Source of the DNA: Litorivivens lipolytica | GTDB taxonomy: Bacteria > Pseudomonadota > Gammaproteobacteria > Pseudomonadales > Spongiibacteraceae | Direction of reading: 5' to 3' | Length of the DNA stretch: 64,000 bases | Assembly (NCBI RefSeq): GCF_014191715.1 | Contig: NZ_JACHWY010000003.1 | Coordinates: forward strand, 620,001-684,000 | Shown: positions 28,058 through 36,057 of the stretch, piece after piece | How positions within the stretch are numbered: the stretch's first letter is position 1 | How the letters are laid out: every line of letters begins with the position of its first letter | Notes under the pieces: generated by a model | What the model was told of the DNA's origin: nothing | Database searches by the model: none | The model's input: the letters and a program-made list of their open reading frames with translations, nothing else | Program-made: the position numbers and the translations under genes

Positions 28058-28894
28058 TCATGCGGTTACCACCGGCCCCAAAATCAGAGCCCACAAATCC
28101 AGCAGAAGCAGGCTGATGGCACTCACTGCGCAGGCCTCTAGCACGGTGCGTGACAGGCTCCAGTCTGCGCTCTCTTCATCCAGCCGAAATACATTGGGGA
28201 AGCTGACGATAAAGTACATGGCGTAGTAGATGGAGCCCCACTTCAACATGCGCTCCAGATCCACATACCAGACGTTCGCAGCCGCATCGTCGGTGATGTA
28301 AAAGTAAGTTTCCGCCCAGGCAAAAAACAGGGCGGTGGTGGCGACAATGACCATCCACGCCAGTGTGCGCCCCGATTTTCCCCAGCCTCCGGTCATGCTG
28401 CGAATACGGCGCATCACCACCACGGCGGCGGTGTGATACACAATAAAAAAAGCAATGGAGTTCAAATACATACCCGGCGGTACTTTCTTGTGCTGGGCCA
28501 GTGCCGTGGCCTCGTCGGGGCCCACCAGTACCGAATCAAAATGCAGGCTCACATCGTTAAAACGGTAGCGCAGCCCCAGTACGTCGAAAAAATACTCGGT
28601 GTGAAAATAGGTACAGAAGAAGATAAATACCGCCATGTACACATTGAGCTTAAACCAGTAGCTCTGCTGCCACGGCACGCCGCTATTGCGGCGCAGTACC
28701 CACGGTACGATCACGCAAAAGGGGAACCACATGATCAGGTTCTGGGTGATATGCCAGAAGTTGCCGGCGTCCAGCCAGCCGGTTTGCTGCATCAGGGCGT
28801 TGTAGGCGAAAAACACCGGAATATAGGCGAGGAAAAACTTCTCCGCCCACGCCTTGTCGGGGTTGTGGGAGAACCAGTAGCCGCGCGGGGTCAT
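28058..28894 (-). CDS. Homologue of plant cycloeucalenol cycloisomerase
   Basis: A 278-residue polytopic membrane protein with about six hydrophobic segments. From memory of the Arabidopsis CPI1 protein, several blocks align closely. They are NPDKAWAEKFFLAYIP (11-26), YWFKLN followed by YFHTEYFFDVLGLRYRF (79-112), and YHTAAVVVMRRIRSMT. Near the C-terminus come YAMYFIVSFPNVFRLDEES (224-242) and LLLDLWALILGP. The plant enzyme opens the 9,19-cyclopropane ring of sterol precursors; the bacterial substrate is unknown. It is the first gene of an operon with an SDR, behind a TTGACA/TAACAT promoter that carries a TetR-type palindrome. Confidence 0.72.
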   Translation of the reverse strand: MTPRGYWFSHNPDKAWAEKFFLAYIPVFFAYNALMQQTGWLDAGNFWHITQNLIMWFPFCVIVPWVLRRNSGVPWQQSYWFKLNVYMAVFIFFCTYFHTEYFFDVLGLRYRFNDVSLHFDSVLVGPDEATALAQHKKVPPGMYLNSIAFFIVYHTAAVVVMRRIRSMTGGWGKSGRTLAWMVIVATTALFFAWAETYFYITDDAAANVWYVDLERMLKWGSIYYAMYFIVSFPNVFRLDEESADWSLSRTVLEACAVSAISLLLLDLWALILGPVVTA

Positions 28895-28908
28895 ATTATT
28901 CTTCTCTA

Positions 28909-28930
28909 AAACATTTCTTTTGAAATGTTA
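28909..28930. promoter_or_regulatory. TetR-type operator over the cycloisomerase -10 box
   Basis: AAACATT-TCTTTTGA-AATGTTA, containing perfect 8-bp arms AACATTTC/GAAATGTT. The same pattern and spacing recur at 30945-30966 in front of the TetR gene. It overlaps the -10 box (TAACAT, 28925-28930 on the minus strand), which suits repression. Confidence 0.75.
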
Positions 28931-28954
28931 TTGCTCGCGCGGTGTCGATGTCAA
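28925..28954 (-). promoter_or_regulatory. Promoter of the cycloisomerase-SDR operon
   Basis: On the minus strand a consensus TTGACA (28949-28954) is followed after 18 bases by TAACAT (28925-28930). The start codon is about 30 bases downstream. The -10 box lies within the TetR-type palindrome. Confidence 0.65.
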
Positions 28955-29049
28955 TGCGTGTGAAATTTTTCCGCACGCTCTGGCGAGCAGGGCAGGTATC
29001 TTGAACTACACTAAGACATTGAGCTAAAAACCTTTTTACCGGAGCCGCC

Positions 29050-30267
29050 ATGGGCAACTTCTTCGATAACTTCTTCGGCAACAAGATGCCGCCGCACGGC
29101 CACTGCTACCTCTGGGACGACCGGCTGGTATCCCTGCATGTGGTGACCGATGCCATCATTGTGCTGGCGTATTTCACGATTCCACTGGCCTTGGTCTACC
29201 TGGTGCGTCGGCGCGACGATCTCAGCTTTAACTACATGTTCGTGCTGTTCGCCATTTTCATTTTTGCCTGCGGTACTACCCATCTGGTGAATATCTACAA
29301 CGTCTGGTACGGCGCCTATTGGTTCAGCGGCACCATCAAGGCCATTACCGCCGCGGCCTCCATCGGTACCGCGATTCTGGTTTGGCCGCTGATTCCCAAG
29401 GCTCTGGCCATACCCAGCAACCGGGTGCTGCAGGGGTTGAATGAAAAGCTGAGCCAGGAAGCGAACCGCAATGCCCAGCAAGCCCGTGAACTGGAGCAGC
29501 TGTCCAACCGTTTGGAGCAGCAGGTGCACGAGCGCACCGCAGAGCTGGAAAACGCCAAGCGGCTGCTGGAGGTGAACAATAAGGCGCTGGAGGCGAGTAA
29601 CCGCGAACTGAATGAATACGCCAATATCACCGCCCACGACCTGCGAGAGCCGCTGAAGAAAATCCGCGCTCAGGCGCGTCTGCTGGGCAGCAAACTTGGC
29701 CCGGATCACGAAGCTGAATTGAAGCGCAGTGCGCTGGATATCGCGGAAACCAGCGAGCGGATGGGCGAACTGGTGGATTCACTGCTGTCCTATGCGCGCG
29801 TTGAGTCCGTGTCGGTGCCCGCCGAGGATGTCGACGCCGACGGCGTGCTTGAGGAAGTGGTCAGCGATCTGGGCATCCAGATGCGCCAGCGTGATATTTC
29901 CATTATCCGCAACGCCCTGCCGAAGCTGCCGGTGGAGCGTTACCACCTGCATCAGATTCTGCTGAATCTGTTGAGCAATGCCATTAAATTCAGCGCTGAA
30001 GGGCGCAATCCCGTGATAGAAGTTGGCCCCCTGCGGCCAGCGGATCGGAGCTTGTTAGGCTTTCATGTGCGCGATAATGGTGCGGGGATTCCGGAGTCCG
30101 ATCACGAGCGTATCTTCCGCTTTGCGGAAGGTGATGGCAGCGAGAGCCGAGGCATCGGGCTGGCGATCTGTAAGAAAATCGTCGAGAAATACGGCGGCAG
30201 CATCGAAGTCGATAGCCGCGAAGGCGAAGGCTCCAACTTCAAAGTCTATTTCCCAAGCCGCGCCTGA
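29050..30267 (+). CDS. Histidine kinase with ethylene-receptor-like sensor domain
   Basis: A 405-residue membrane histidine kinase. Residues 20-117 form three membrane helices that resemble the ethylene-binding domain of plant ETR1 and cyanobacterial homologues. They contain TDAIIVLAYFTIPLALVYLV with D34 (ETR1 D25) and ACGTTHLVNI with C74 and H78 (ETR1 C65 and H69, the copper ligands). A coiled coil at about 130-188 leads to the DHp helix with H196 in TAHDLREPLKKI, then the HATPase with NLLSNAIKFS, DNGAGIP and SRGIGLAICKKI. The partner is probably the Rcp1-like regulator at 26424. The ligand is not proven. Confidence 0.85.
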   Translation: MGNFFDNFFGNKMPPHGHCYLWDDRLVSLHVVTDAIIVLAYFTIPLALVYLVRRRDDLSFNYMFVLFAIFIFACGTTHLVNIYNVWYGAYWFSGTIKAITAAASIGTAILVWPLIPKALAIPSNRVLQGLNEKLSQEANRNAQQARELEQLSNRLEQQVHERTAELENAKRLLEVNNKALEASNRELNEYANITAHDLREPLKKIRAQARLLGSKLGPDHEAELKRSALDIAETSERMGELVDSLLSYARVESVSVPAEDVDADGVLEEVVSDLGIQMRQRDISIIRNALPKLPVERYHLHQILLNLLSNAIKFSAEGRNPVIEVGPLRPADRSLLGFHVRDNGAGIPESDHERIFRFAEGDGSESRGIGLAICKKIVEKYGGSIEVDSREGEGSNFKVYFPSRA

Positions 30268-30274
30268 CGCGGCT
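30256..30274. terminator. Short hairpin between convergent kinase and TetR genes
   Basis: AGCCGCG and CGCGGCT with a 5-base loop span the kinase stop codon and the end of the TetR gene. The stem is GC-rich and has no T-run, so it is a weak terminator candidate for both directions. Confidence 0.4.
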
Positions 30275-30897
30275 CAGTTCAGTAGCCGCTTGCCGCGCAG
30301 CATCAACAACATGCTGCGTTTGATGCGCTCGAGGTGGGCGGCCTCATTGGCGATTTCGCCTTCAAACACCTGCTCTATCATCAGCCCGGTCAGAAAGGTA
30401 TGGGTGTAAATCAGAGCTTCCAGTAGTGCATCGTCACTCAGTTGGCAGTCGCCGAACCAGGCCTGCATGGTGTGGGCGTGGCTACTGGACTGCTGTTTGA
30501 TTTTGGAGTCTGGAGCGGTCAGCGGATTCTTGCGGCTGGCCAGCAGGATCTCGAGAGTGGCAACGTAGAGATCGCTTTGGTAGTGCTGCCACATGCGGTC
30601 CACAAACTCGTCTACCCGCTTTTTCAGTGAGCCCTCGGTGCTGGCGTCGCTGTCCAGCATTTCGGTAAAGCGCTGGTGCGACTGATCGAGAATGGCCGCC
30701 AGAATATCTTCCTTCGAGCCAAAGTGATGCTGCACCGCGCCCCAGGTCAAACCTGAGCGGCGGGAAATCTTGCTGGAACTGGCCGCGCCAAAGCCACCCT
30801 CGTTAATCAGAGAGATCACCGCGTTCAAAATCTTTTCGCGGGCAATAAGGGTTTTCTGGGCCTGTTTACCGAGCTTGCTGGGGGCGTCCGTTGTCAT
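30274..30897 (-). CDS. TetR family regulator
   Basis: A 207-residue TetR-type regulator. The N-terminal helix-turn-helix covers about residues 15-60 (ILNAVISLINEGGFGAASSSKISRRSGLTWGAVQHHFGSKEDIL, shown here as its family landmarks); the C-terminal domain is helical and ligand-binding. I place the start at ATG 30897. Longer versions of the frame would run across the palindrome at 30945-30966, which is better explained as its own operator. The same palindrome lies at the cycloisomerase-SDR promoter, so this protein probably controls both units. Confidence 0.85.
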   Translation of the reverse strand: MTTDAPSKLGKQAQKTLIAREKILNAVISLINEGGFGAASSSKISRRSGLTWGAVQHHFGSKEDILAAILDQSHQRFTEMLDSDASTEGSLKKRVDEFVDRMWQHYQSDLYVATLEILLASRKNPLTAPDSKIKQQSSSHAHTMQAWFGDCQLSDDALLEALIYTHTFLTGLMIEQVFEGEIANEAAHLERIKRSMLLMLRGKRLLN

Positions 30898-30944
30898 CGC
30901 TGTAACCGGTTGTGGCTCACCCGACAGGGGCGAGCGCAAAAAGA

Positions 30945-30966
30945 AAACATTGTATCGAAAATGTTT
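30945..30966. promoter_or_regulatory. TetR-type operator upstream of the TetR gene
   Basis: AAACATT-GTATCGAA-AATGTTT has perfect 7-bp arms and an 8-base centre. It is the same arrangement as the site at 28909-28930, 48 bases upstream of the TetR start codon, and points to autoregulation. Confidence 0.72.
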
Positions 30967-31109
30967 GCGATCGCGCACCCCTCTGCGTGGCGGCGTTGCG
31001 ACTTAAGTCGCTTGTTTGGCAGTTGACGGCCTGAATAATATCGCGCAATTTGTGCGGCTGTTGGTGCCTGAGCCACTATTGTTTCACGTATTTGCTGTGG
31101 GGAGCTGTT

Positions 31110-31847
31110 ATGGAATGGATCGGCAGCCCGGAAGCCTGGGTGGCTCTGTCGACTTTGATCGCCCTGGAAATTGTACTGGGCATAGACAACATCATCTTCA
31201 TTTCCATTCTGGTGGCGCGCCTGCCCGTGCACCAGCGCGACAAGGCACGGCGCATCGGTATTGGCTTGGCCATGCTGTCGCGGCTGGCTCTGCTTTTTGC
31301 GTTGACCTGGGTGATGGGGCTGACGAAAGAATTGTTTACCGTGTTCGGCGAAGGCTTCTCCGGGCGCGATATGATTCTGATCGGCGGCGGCCTGTTTCTG
31401 TTGCTCAAATCTACTCACGAAATTCACAACAGCTTTGAAATCGACCATGAGGAATCCGGTGCAAATCCGGCGGCAGCAACCTTCGGCTCAGTGCTGTTCC
31501 AGATCTGCCTGCTGGATATCGTATTCTCGCTGGATTCCGTCATTACCGCAGTGGGCATGGTGGACCACATTTCCATCATGGTAATCGCAGTGGTGGTTTC
31601 CGTACTGGTGATGCTGCTGGCATCCAAATCCATCGCCGACTTTGTCGACGCTAACCCCACCATCAAAATGCTGGCGCTGGCCTTTCTTATTCTGATCGGC
31701 GTCACGCTGATTGTGGAAGGCTTTGATGTGCATGTGCCGAAGGGTTACATCTACTTCGCAATGGCCTTCTCGGTGACGGTAGAGCTGCTGAATATTCGCC
31801 TGCGAAAAAGCAAGCAGGCGATACGCTTACAGAAGAAGATTGGATGA
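31110..31847 (+). CDS. TerC family integral membrane protein
   Basis: A 245-residue TerC/YgdQ-type membrane protein with seven or so helices, implicated in metal ion (manganese) export or membrane-protein metalation in other bacteria. ATG 31110 follows GGGGAG and gives the conserved start WIGSPEAWVALSTLIALEIVLGIDNIIF, whose acidic-asparagine motif (E..LGIDN) is repeated in LLDIVFSLDSVITAVG. The stop codon (TGA 31845-31847) overlaps the first base pairs of a repeat unit, so the repeat abuts the gene directly. Confidence 0.92.
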   Translation: MEWIGSPEAWVALSTLIALEIVLGIDNIIFISILVARLPVHQRDKARRIGIGLAMLSRLALLFALTWVMGLTKELFTVFGEGFSGRDMILIGGGLFLLLKSTHEIHNSFEIDHEESGANPAAATFGSVLFQICLLDIVFSLDSVITAVGMVDHISIMVIAVVVSVLVMLLASKSIADFVDANPTIKMLALAFLILIGVTLIVEGFDVHVPKGYIYFAMAFSVTVELLNIRLRKSKQAIRLQKKIG

Positions 31848-32069
31848 GATCGCTGCGTCGCTTCGCTCCTTAGCATGCCCCGCGAAGCGCTTTGGGTACG
31901 CGATGACGGTTCCACCCTCAACACCCCCCACCGTCATTGCGAGCCACGTGAAGCAATCTCGACCAGTCCGCCGCCAGCGTGACGAGATCACCACGTCGCT
32001 GCGCTCCTCGTGATGACGGTTGCTCGGCCGCATAGCAAACGTCATTGCGAGCGCCGCGAAGCAATCTCC
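31846..32069. repeat. REP-like intergenic repeats (block 6)
   Basis: Four units between terC and the GIY-YIG gene. They are a long variant with TTAGCATGCCCCGCGAAGCG, a GTCATTGCGAGCCACGTGAAGC..AATCTCG unit, an inverted GAGATCACCACGTCGCTGCG..GTGATGACGG unit, and a final GTCATTGCGAGCGCCGCGAAGC.AATCTCC ending 60 bases before the GIY-YIG start codon. Confidence 0.87.
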
Positions 32070-32128
32070 TTCCGCACGCTCCAACAACGAACTACCCTGA
32101 AAAAACCGTACACAAGGAGGTGTACCAA

Positions 32129-32422
32129 ATGCCCAAATCGCCGTGTGTTTACATCGTTACCAATCGCCGCCAAGGCACACTTTACATTGGAGTCACTTCA
32201 TCTCTGGTGCAGCGTATATGGCAGCATAAACAGAAAGTTGTGGGTGGATTTACTGCGCGCTATAACCTGAGCAAATTAGTTTGGTTCGAAACCCATGAAT
32301 CAATGGAATCGGCCATACTTCGTGAGAAACAGCTCAAAGCAGGGTCGCGCATACGCAAGGTGAAATTGATTGAGGAAGTAAATCCTGAGTGGCGTGATTT
32401 GTACGAGAACATCGTGGGTTGA
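32129..32422 (+). CDS. Solitary GIY-YIG nuclease-domain protein
   Basis: A 97-residue single-domain protein of the GIY-YIG superfamily (UvrC-N/homing-endonuclease type). Catalytic motifs are CVYIVTN...TLYIGVTSS (the GIY...YIG equivalents, with Tyr residues near 8 and 19), R/H residues in VQRIWQHKQ, and the glutamate in AILREKQLK near residue 70. ATG 32129 follows AAGGAGG at good spacing. Repeat units flank it on both sides, the downstream one starting 5 bases after the stop codon. Proteins of this size are often found beside such repeats (my recollection), so a link to repeat mobility is possible. Confidence 0.85.
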   Translation: MPKSPCVYIVTNRRQGTLYIGVTSSLVQRIWQHKQKVVGGFTARYNLSKLVWFETHESMESAILREKQLKAGSRIRKVKLIEEVNPEWRDLYENIVG

Positions 32423-32427
32423 AGGCT

Positions 32428-32559
32428 GAGATCGCCACGTCGCTGCGCTCCTCGCGATGACGGTAATACCACCGTGTACCCACCGTCATTGCGAGCCCAG
32501 CGAAGCAATCTCGTCCAGTCCGCTGCCAACTCAATGATACCGCCACCTCGCGATGACGA
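32428..32559. repeat. REP-like intergenic repeats (block 7)
   Basis: Immediately after the GIY-YIG gene: GAGATCGCCACGTCGCTGCG.CTCCTCGCGATGACGG, an inverted GTCATTGCGAGCCCAGCGAAGC.AATCTCG and a partial CCACCTCGCGATGACG tail. The block ends just before the cyaA stop codon. Confidence 0.86.
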
Positions 32560-32572
32560 AACAAAGCAGTAG

Positions 32573-35338
32573 TCAGTCCACACCCACCAATAATGCCGAA
32601 TTGATCCCCTCCTCAATCTGCGCCTTCAGCCTCAGCTCGTTGGCCAGATGCTCGCTTATGGCCGGTGTGCCATTGAGCGGGCTGCTGTGTTCGATTCGGC
32701 TGAGGTAGCAGAAGCGCAGTGCATCATCATGCGGCAGTAGCTCGCGGATATAGCGCGCGGCGTGTTTCAGAATGTCTTCCCCGTACTGGGCGAAGTGCAG
32801 CGTTTTCTGATTAATCTGTACATCAAAGCGTTGCCCCTCGCCCTGATAACCCAGCATCTTCACGCTAATCCTCAGGCGGTCTGATTTATTCTCTGGTTTA
32901 AAGGGCTCAAGCTGCCACTTACCCCGTTGCTCACTCAGGTTGTGCCAGCGCACCGGTGCCGCGCCTAGATAATGCTGGCGGATGGGGCGCAAAAAATAGG
33001 TGAGGTGAGTGAGCATAATGTCGCGGTCATGGCAGAGCAGGGGTTGGTAGTGAATTGCGCCGTGACCGTCGAGCAGGTAAATATCGGCAGCCTCTTCCCG
33101 GCGTTGAAACACCACCTGCAATTCGCCTGCTTTCTGCAAACTAGCGACCTGGCAGAGGGCACTCAGCCGAGGGTTGCGATTACAGACTCCGATTCTGCTT
33201 GCCTTGTGGGTGCTTTTTCCCAGCAGTAGTGCCAGTTCCGTAAAACTACCCGACCGACTCAGCTGTAGTGACTCGGCCTTGCGTTGGAAGTGGTAGTAGG
33301 TGCGGCCAGACTCGTAAATATAGCGGTCGCCATCGCCGCTATCTCGCTGGAAGAACTCGAGCAAGGCGCTCAGATCGCTCACAAAGCGCTGGGTGCAGTA
33401 CTCTGCCGACGTGGAAAAGGGGCGTGCGTTCAGTTTCAGTTCTTCGGTCTGGCTGATAACGCTGTCGGCAATCTGATGCAGCGCCTCGGCAACCGCATGG
33501 TCACCGGTGTGGGCCTTGCAGAATACCTCCCCCCAACTGGTGACACTAACTACGTCGATATGGCGCACAATCGGCAGATCGAGGTGGCCCTGCTGGCTGG
33601 CATTGCCTACAAAGCAGGTGATGGATTCTACTCGCCGGGCGCGCTCAAAGCGGCGGTGTTCTTCGGCCTCGGCGGCGTAATTGTGGTCGGGTAATTGCGC
33701 CTTCAAGGTGCTGATCAGTGGCTCCAGCTTGCCGCGATGGTGTTCTGGGTGATCGGAAGCCAGATGAAAGCGGGTGTCGCTGTTAATCAAGCCATTGCAT
33801 AGACACCAGCAGATTAAGGCAGACAGACTTTCGCCCTCGCGCAGCGCTTTGGTTTGATGCCAGTGCGACAGGGAAACGCGGCCCTCAATCACGGCCCAAT
33901 TAGGTGTGTCCGGGTCGGCTTTGCCGAAATAGCAAAAGCTCAGCGTGTTTTCCGCGAGTGCCGGCTGCAGATCGCCATCGACCCGATCAATTTTATCCGG
34001 CTGCCGCTCAAAGGCGGCAAAGAGCTTGCGCCCGAGAACGCTCATTTCCCGTGAGCTGATCAACTGGTCGGCCTTATACTCAGCCGCAAAGCCCTGCAGA
34101 AAACGGTAGCTGCCGGTGAGTTCGCGCACCAGAGCTTGGTGTTCAGAGCGCACCCGGTGAATCGGCCAGGTATCGCGCAAATCGAGGTTTTGCAGTTGCT
34201 CCCGGCCCCAGCCCCACTGTTTGATCAGATGGCGCATTTCCTGCTCGCGCCAGCTCAGCTCATCGCGCTGCTGGCTGAGGCGTAATTCGGTCTTGAAATA
34301 GAGCGCACGGCGCAGCAAATCGAGCCGCTCGGGCTCATGGCGCTCGGTGAGGTAGCTTTCAAGGCGTTGATAAATCAGCAAATAGGGGTCGAGGCACTGC
34401 TGCAGGGCGCCGCTGTGAATGCCCCGCCGAATATCTTCGGAGAGTGGACGCAAGCGGTCGTGTTGGCGGGCATAGGCTTCAATCAATAAGAGCTTGATCA
34501 AGCTCTTGTGGGGCGCGCGAATGGCCTTGAACAGCTGCCAAATGCCGGCGCCCACATATTCCCCTTCGGGAATAGCGTGCACGTTGCCAAGGTCTAACAG
34601 CTGGTCTGCAAGCCGCTTTTGGCGATGCTGGAGATGGCTAACGGCCTCGCCATAATCATGGGCATCCGGATCAATCAGCCACCACAAGGGGTATTTGCCC
34701 GCTAACCGAATAGCGCTGCGGTAAAACTCATCCAGTAACAGAAAATGCTGGGTGCTGCCGCAATCCTCTCCTGTCAGGGCCTTGCGCTCACCCGCCCGAA
34801 ACTCTTCGGCGCACATCAGGAAAATATGCATTTCCAGCCCCAAGGCTGAGGCCACATAGGCGCTCAGCGCGTCGCACTTGGCGCGCAGGTCCAGCCGCTC
34901 CTTGGAGTTCAGCTCGGGCCGGTGGCAAACCCACACATCAATATCCGAACTTGGCGCATGGGCAATACTGCCCAGCGAGCCCATCAGGTAAATGGCCTCC
35001 AGGGCGGGCTGCGAGGTGGAGCCGGGCAGCCTAAAACTGGGGCTTAAATGGCGTTTAACCCGCTCCACCATCTCCTTGCCGGGCTTGAAGTGCACGATGC
35101 CGGCGGGGCAGTTCAGGCTTTGGTAGCCGGGCAGGGAGGGGTGATTGCTGTGCAACAGTAGGGGCAGAAAGTCGAGAAACAGTTGCTGGCGCGGGCCCAA
35201 CAGCGAGCGAGCACGTTCCAGCCGCTGCTGGTTGAACTGCTGCAGGCGGCGGAAAACGGCTTTGGCGTCTGCGCCAACAATTCGCCCTAATGCTGTGATA
35301 TGCAAGCCATTTCTCGATTTAGCTGAAGACAGCTTCAA
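32573..35338 (-). CDS. cyaA: Class I adenylate cyclase
   Basis: A 921-residue class I (enterobacterial-type) adenylate cyclase that makes cAMP for CRP. The catalytic nucleotidyltransferase signature GSLGSIAHAPSSDIDVW is at residues 120-136, with D132 and D134 as the metal-binding pair. The N-terminal domain up to about 540 is catalytic and the rest is the regulatory part. The start is called at TTG 35338, as no ATG is available nearby and the N-terminal residues look family-like; confidence in the exact start is modest. It is followed by repeats and divergent from a small membrane-protein gene. Confidence 0.93.
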   Translation of the reverse strand: MKLSSAKSRNGLHITALGRIVGADAKAVFRRLQQFNQQRLERARSLLGPRQQLFLDFLPLLLHSNHPSLPGYQSLNCPAGIVHFKPGKEMVERVKRHLSPSFRLPGSTSQPALEAIYLMGSLGSIAHAPSSDIDVWVCHRPELNSKERLDLRAKCDALSAYVASALGLEMHIFLMCAEEFRAGERKALTGEDCGSTQHFLLLDEFYRSAIRLAGKYPLWWLIDPDAHDYGEAVSHLQHRQKRLADQLLDLGNVHAIPEGEYVGAGIWQLFKAIRAPHKSLIKLLLIEAYARQHDRLRPLSEDIRRGIHSGALQQCLDPYLLIYQRLESYLTERHEPERLDLLRRALYFKTELRLSQQRDELSWREQEMRHLIKQWGWGREQLQNLDLRDTWPIHRVRSEHQALVRELTGSYRFLQGFAAEYKADQLISSREMSVLGRKLFAAFERQPDKIDRVDGDLQPALAENTLSFCYFGKADPDTPNWAVIEGRVSLSHWHQTKALREGESLSALICWCLCNGLINSDTRFHLASDHPEHHRGKLEPLISTLKAQLPDHNYAAEAEEHRRFERARRVESITCFVGNASQQGHLDLPIVRHIDVVSVTSWGEVFCKAHTGDHAVAEALHQIADSVISQTEELKLNARPFSTSAEYCTQRFVSDLSALLEFFQRDSGDGDRYIYESGRTYYHFQRKAESLQLSRSGSFTELALLLGKSTHKASRIGVCNRNPRLSALCQVASLQKAGELQVVFQRREEAADIYLLDGHGAIHYQPLLCHDRDIMLTHLTYFLRPIRQHYLGAAPVRWHNLSEQRGKWQLEPFKPENKSDRLRISVKMLGYQGEGQRFDVQINQKTLHFAQYGEDILKHAARYIRELLPHDDALRFCYLSRIEHSSPLNGTPAISEHLANELRLKAQIEEGINSALLVGVD

Positions 35339-35427
35339 ATCATCGCGCTATCATGGCTTCAAGTCTACCCAAGTGCCGTTGCCCACCTTAAAAAGCGCGC
35401 GGCGAATAAGAAAAGGGAGGAATGCCC

Positions 35428-35751
35428 ATGAAGCCTCGCCAAGGAATCATCCGCTGGCTCAATGCACTTTGCCTGTCCATCGCGCTGGTGATGCCGCAGC
35501 TATCACTGGCCGATGCCGTTAAAGAAGAACCTACCGCGCTGGCCATGGTTGCAGATACCGTGATCGTGCGCCCCGTGATGCTGGCGTTTACCGTAATCGG
35601 CACCGCCTTCTTCGTCGTCAGCCTGCCGTTTTCCACGCTGGGTGGCAACGTAGGGCAAGCCGCCGATACCCTGATGGTGCAGCCGGCAGCGAATACCTTT
35701 ATCCGGTGTTTGGGGTGTACGCGGGTTAAGTACAAGGATGCGGAGGACTGA
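35428..35751 (+). CDS. Small membrane or secreted protein of unknown function
   Basis: A 107-residue protein. ATG 35428 is preferred over the in-frame ATG at 35422 because GGAGG stands 7 bases before it. It has a signal-like N-terminus (residues 8-29, LNALCLSIALVMPQLSLADA) and a second hydrophobic stretch at about 44-70. The tail contains two cysteines (CLGC) and a charged end. Similar short proteins in pseudomonads are called multidrug transporters without good reason. Function is unknown. Confidence 0.6.
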   Translation: MKPRQGIIRWLNALCLSIALVMPQLSLADAVKEEPTALAMVADTVIVRPVMLAFTVIGTAFFVVSLPFSTLGGNVGQAADTLMVQPAANTFIRCLGCTRVKYKDAED

Positions 35752-35766
35752 GGGAGCTCTTCCCTC

Positions 35767-35930
35767 CGTCATTGCGCACCCAAAGCGCTGACTGTCATTG
35801 CGAGGAGCGAAGCGACGAAGCAATCTCATGCCGCCCCCGCCAAAGCCAAAAGATCGCCACGTCGCTGCGCTCCTCGCGATGACGGCCGAGCCGAAAAGTG
35901 TCGTCATTGCGAGCAACGCGAAGCAATCTC
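35767..35930. repeat. REP-like intergenic repeats (block 8)
   Basis: A truncated GTCATTGCGCACCCAAAGCGC unit, then GTCATTGCGAGGAGCGAAGC.GACGAAGCAATCTC, an inverted GATCGCCACGTCGCTGCG.CTCCTCGCGATGACGG, and GTCATTGCGAGCAACGCGAA.GCAATCTC. The opposed pair forms a long potential hairpin ahead of the polysaccharide locus. Confidence 0.87.
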
Positions 35931-36057
35931 CCGAACCCCACCCGCATCCACACCATCGCCCAAACTGTAACGTAGTGCCGCCCGCAGAAGAAATTCCGCC
36001 AAAACACTGCATTTTAGCCATAGCAACCCTATAATCGGTGGCCAGAGAATAAAGTAT

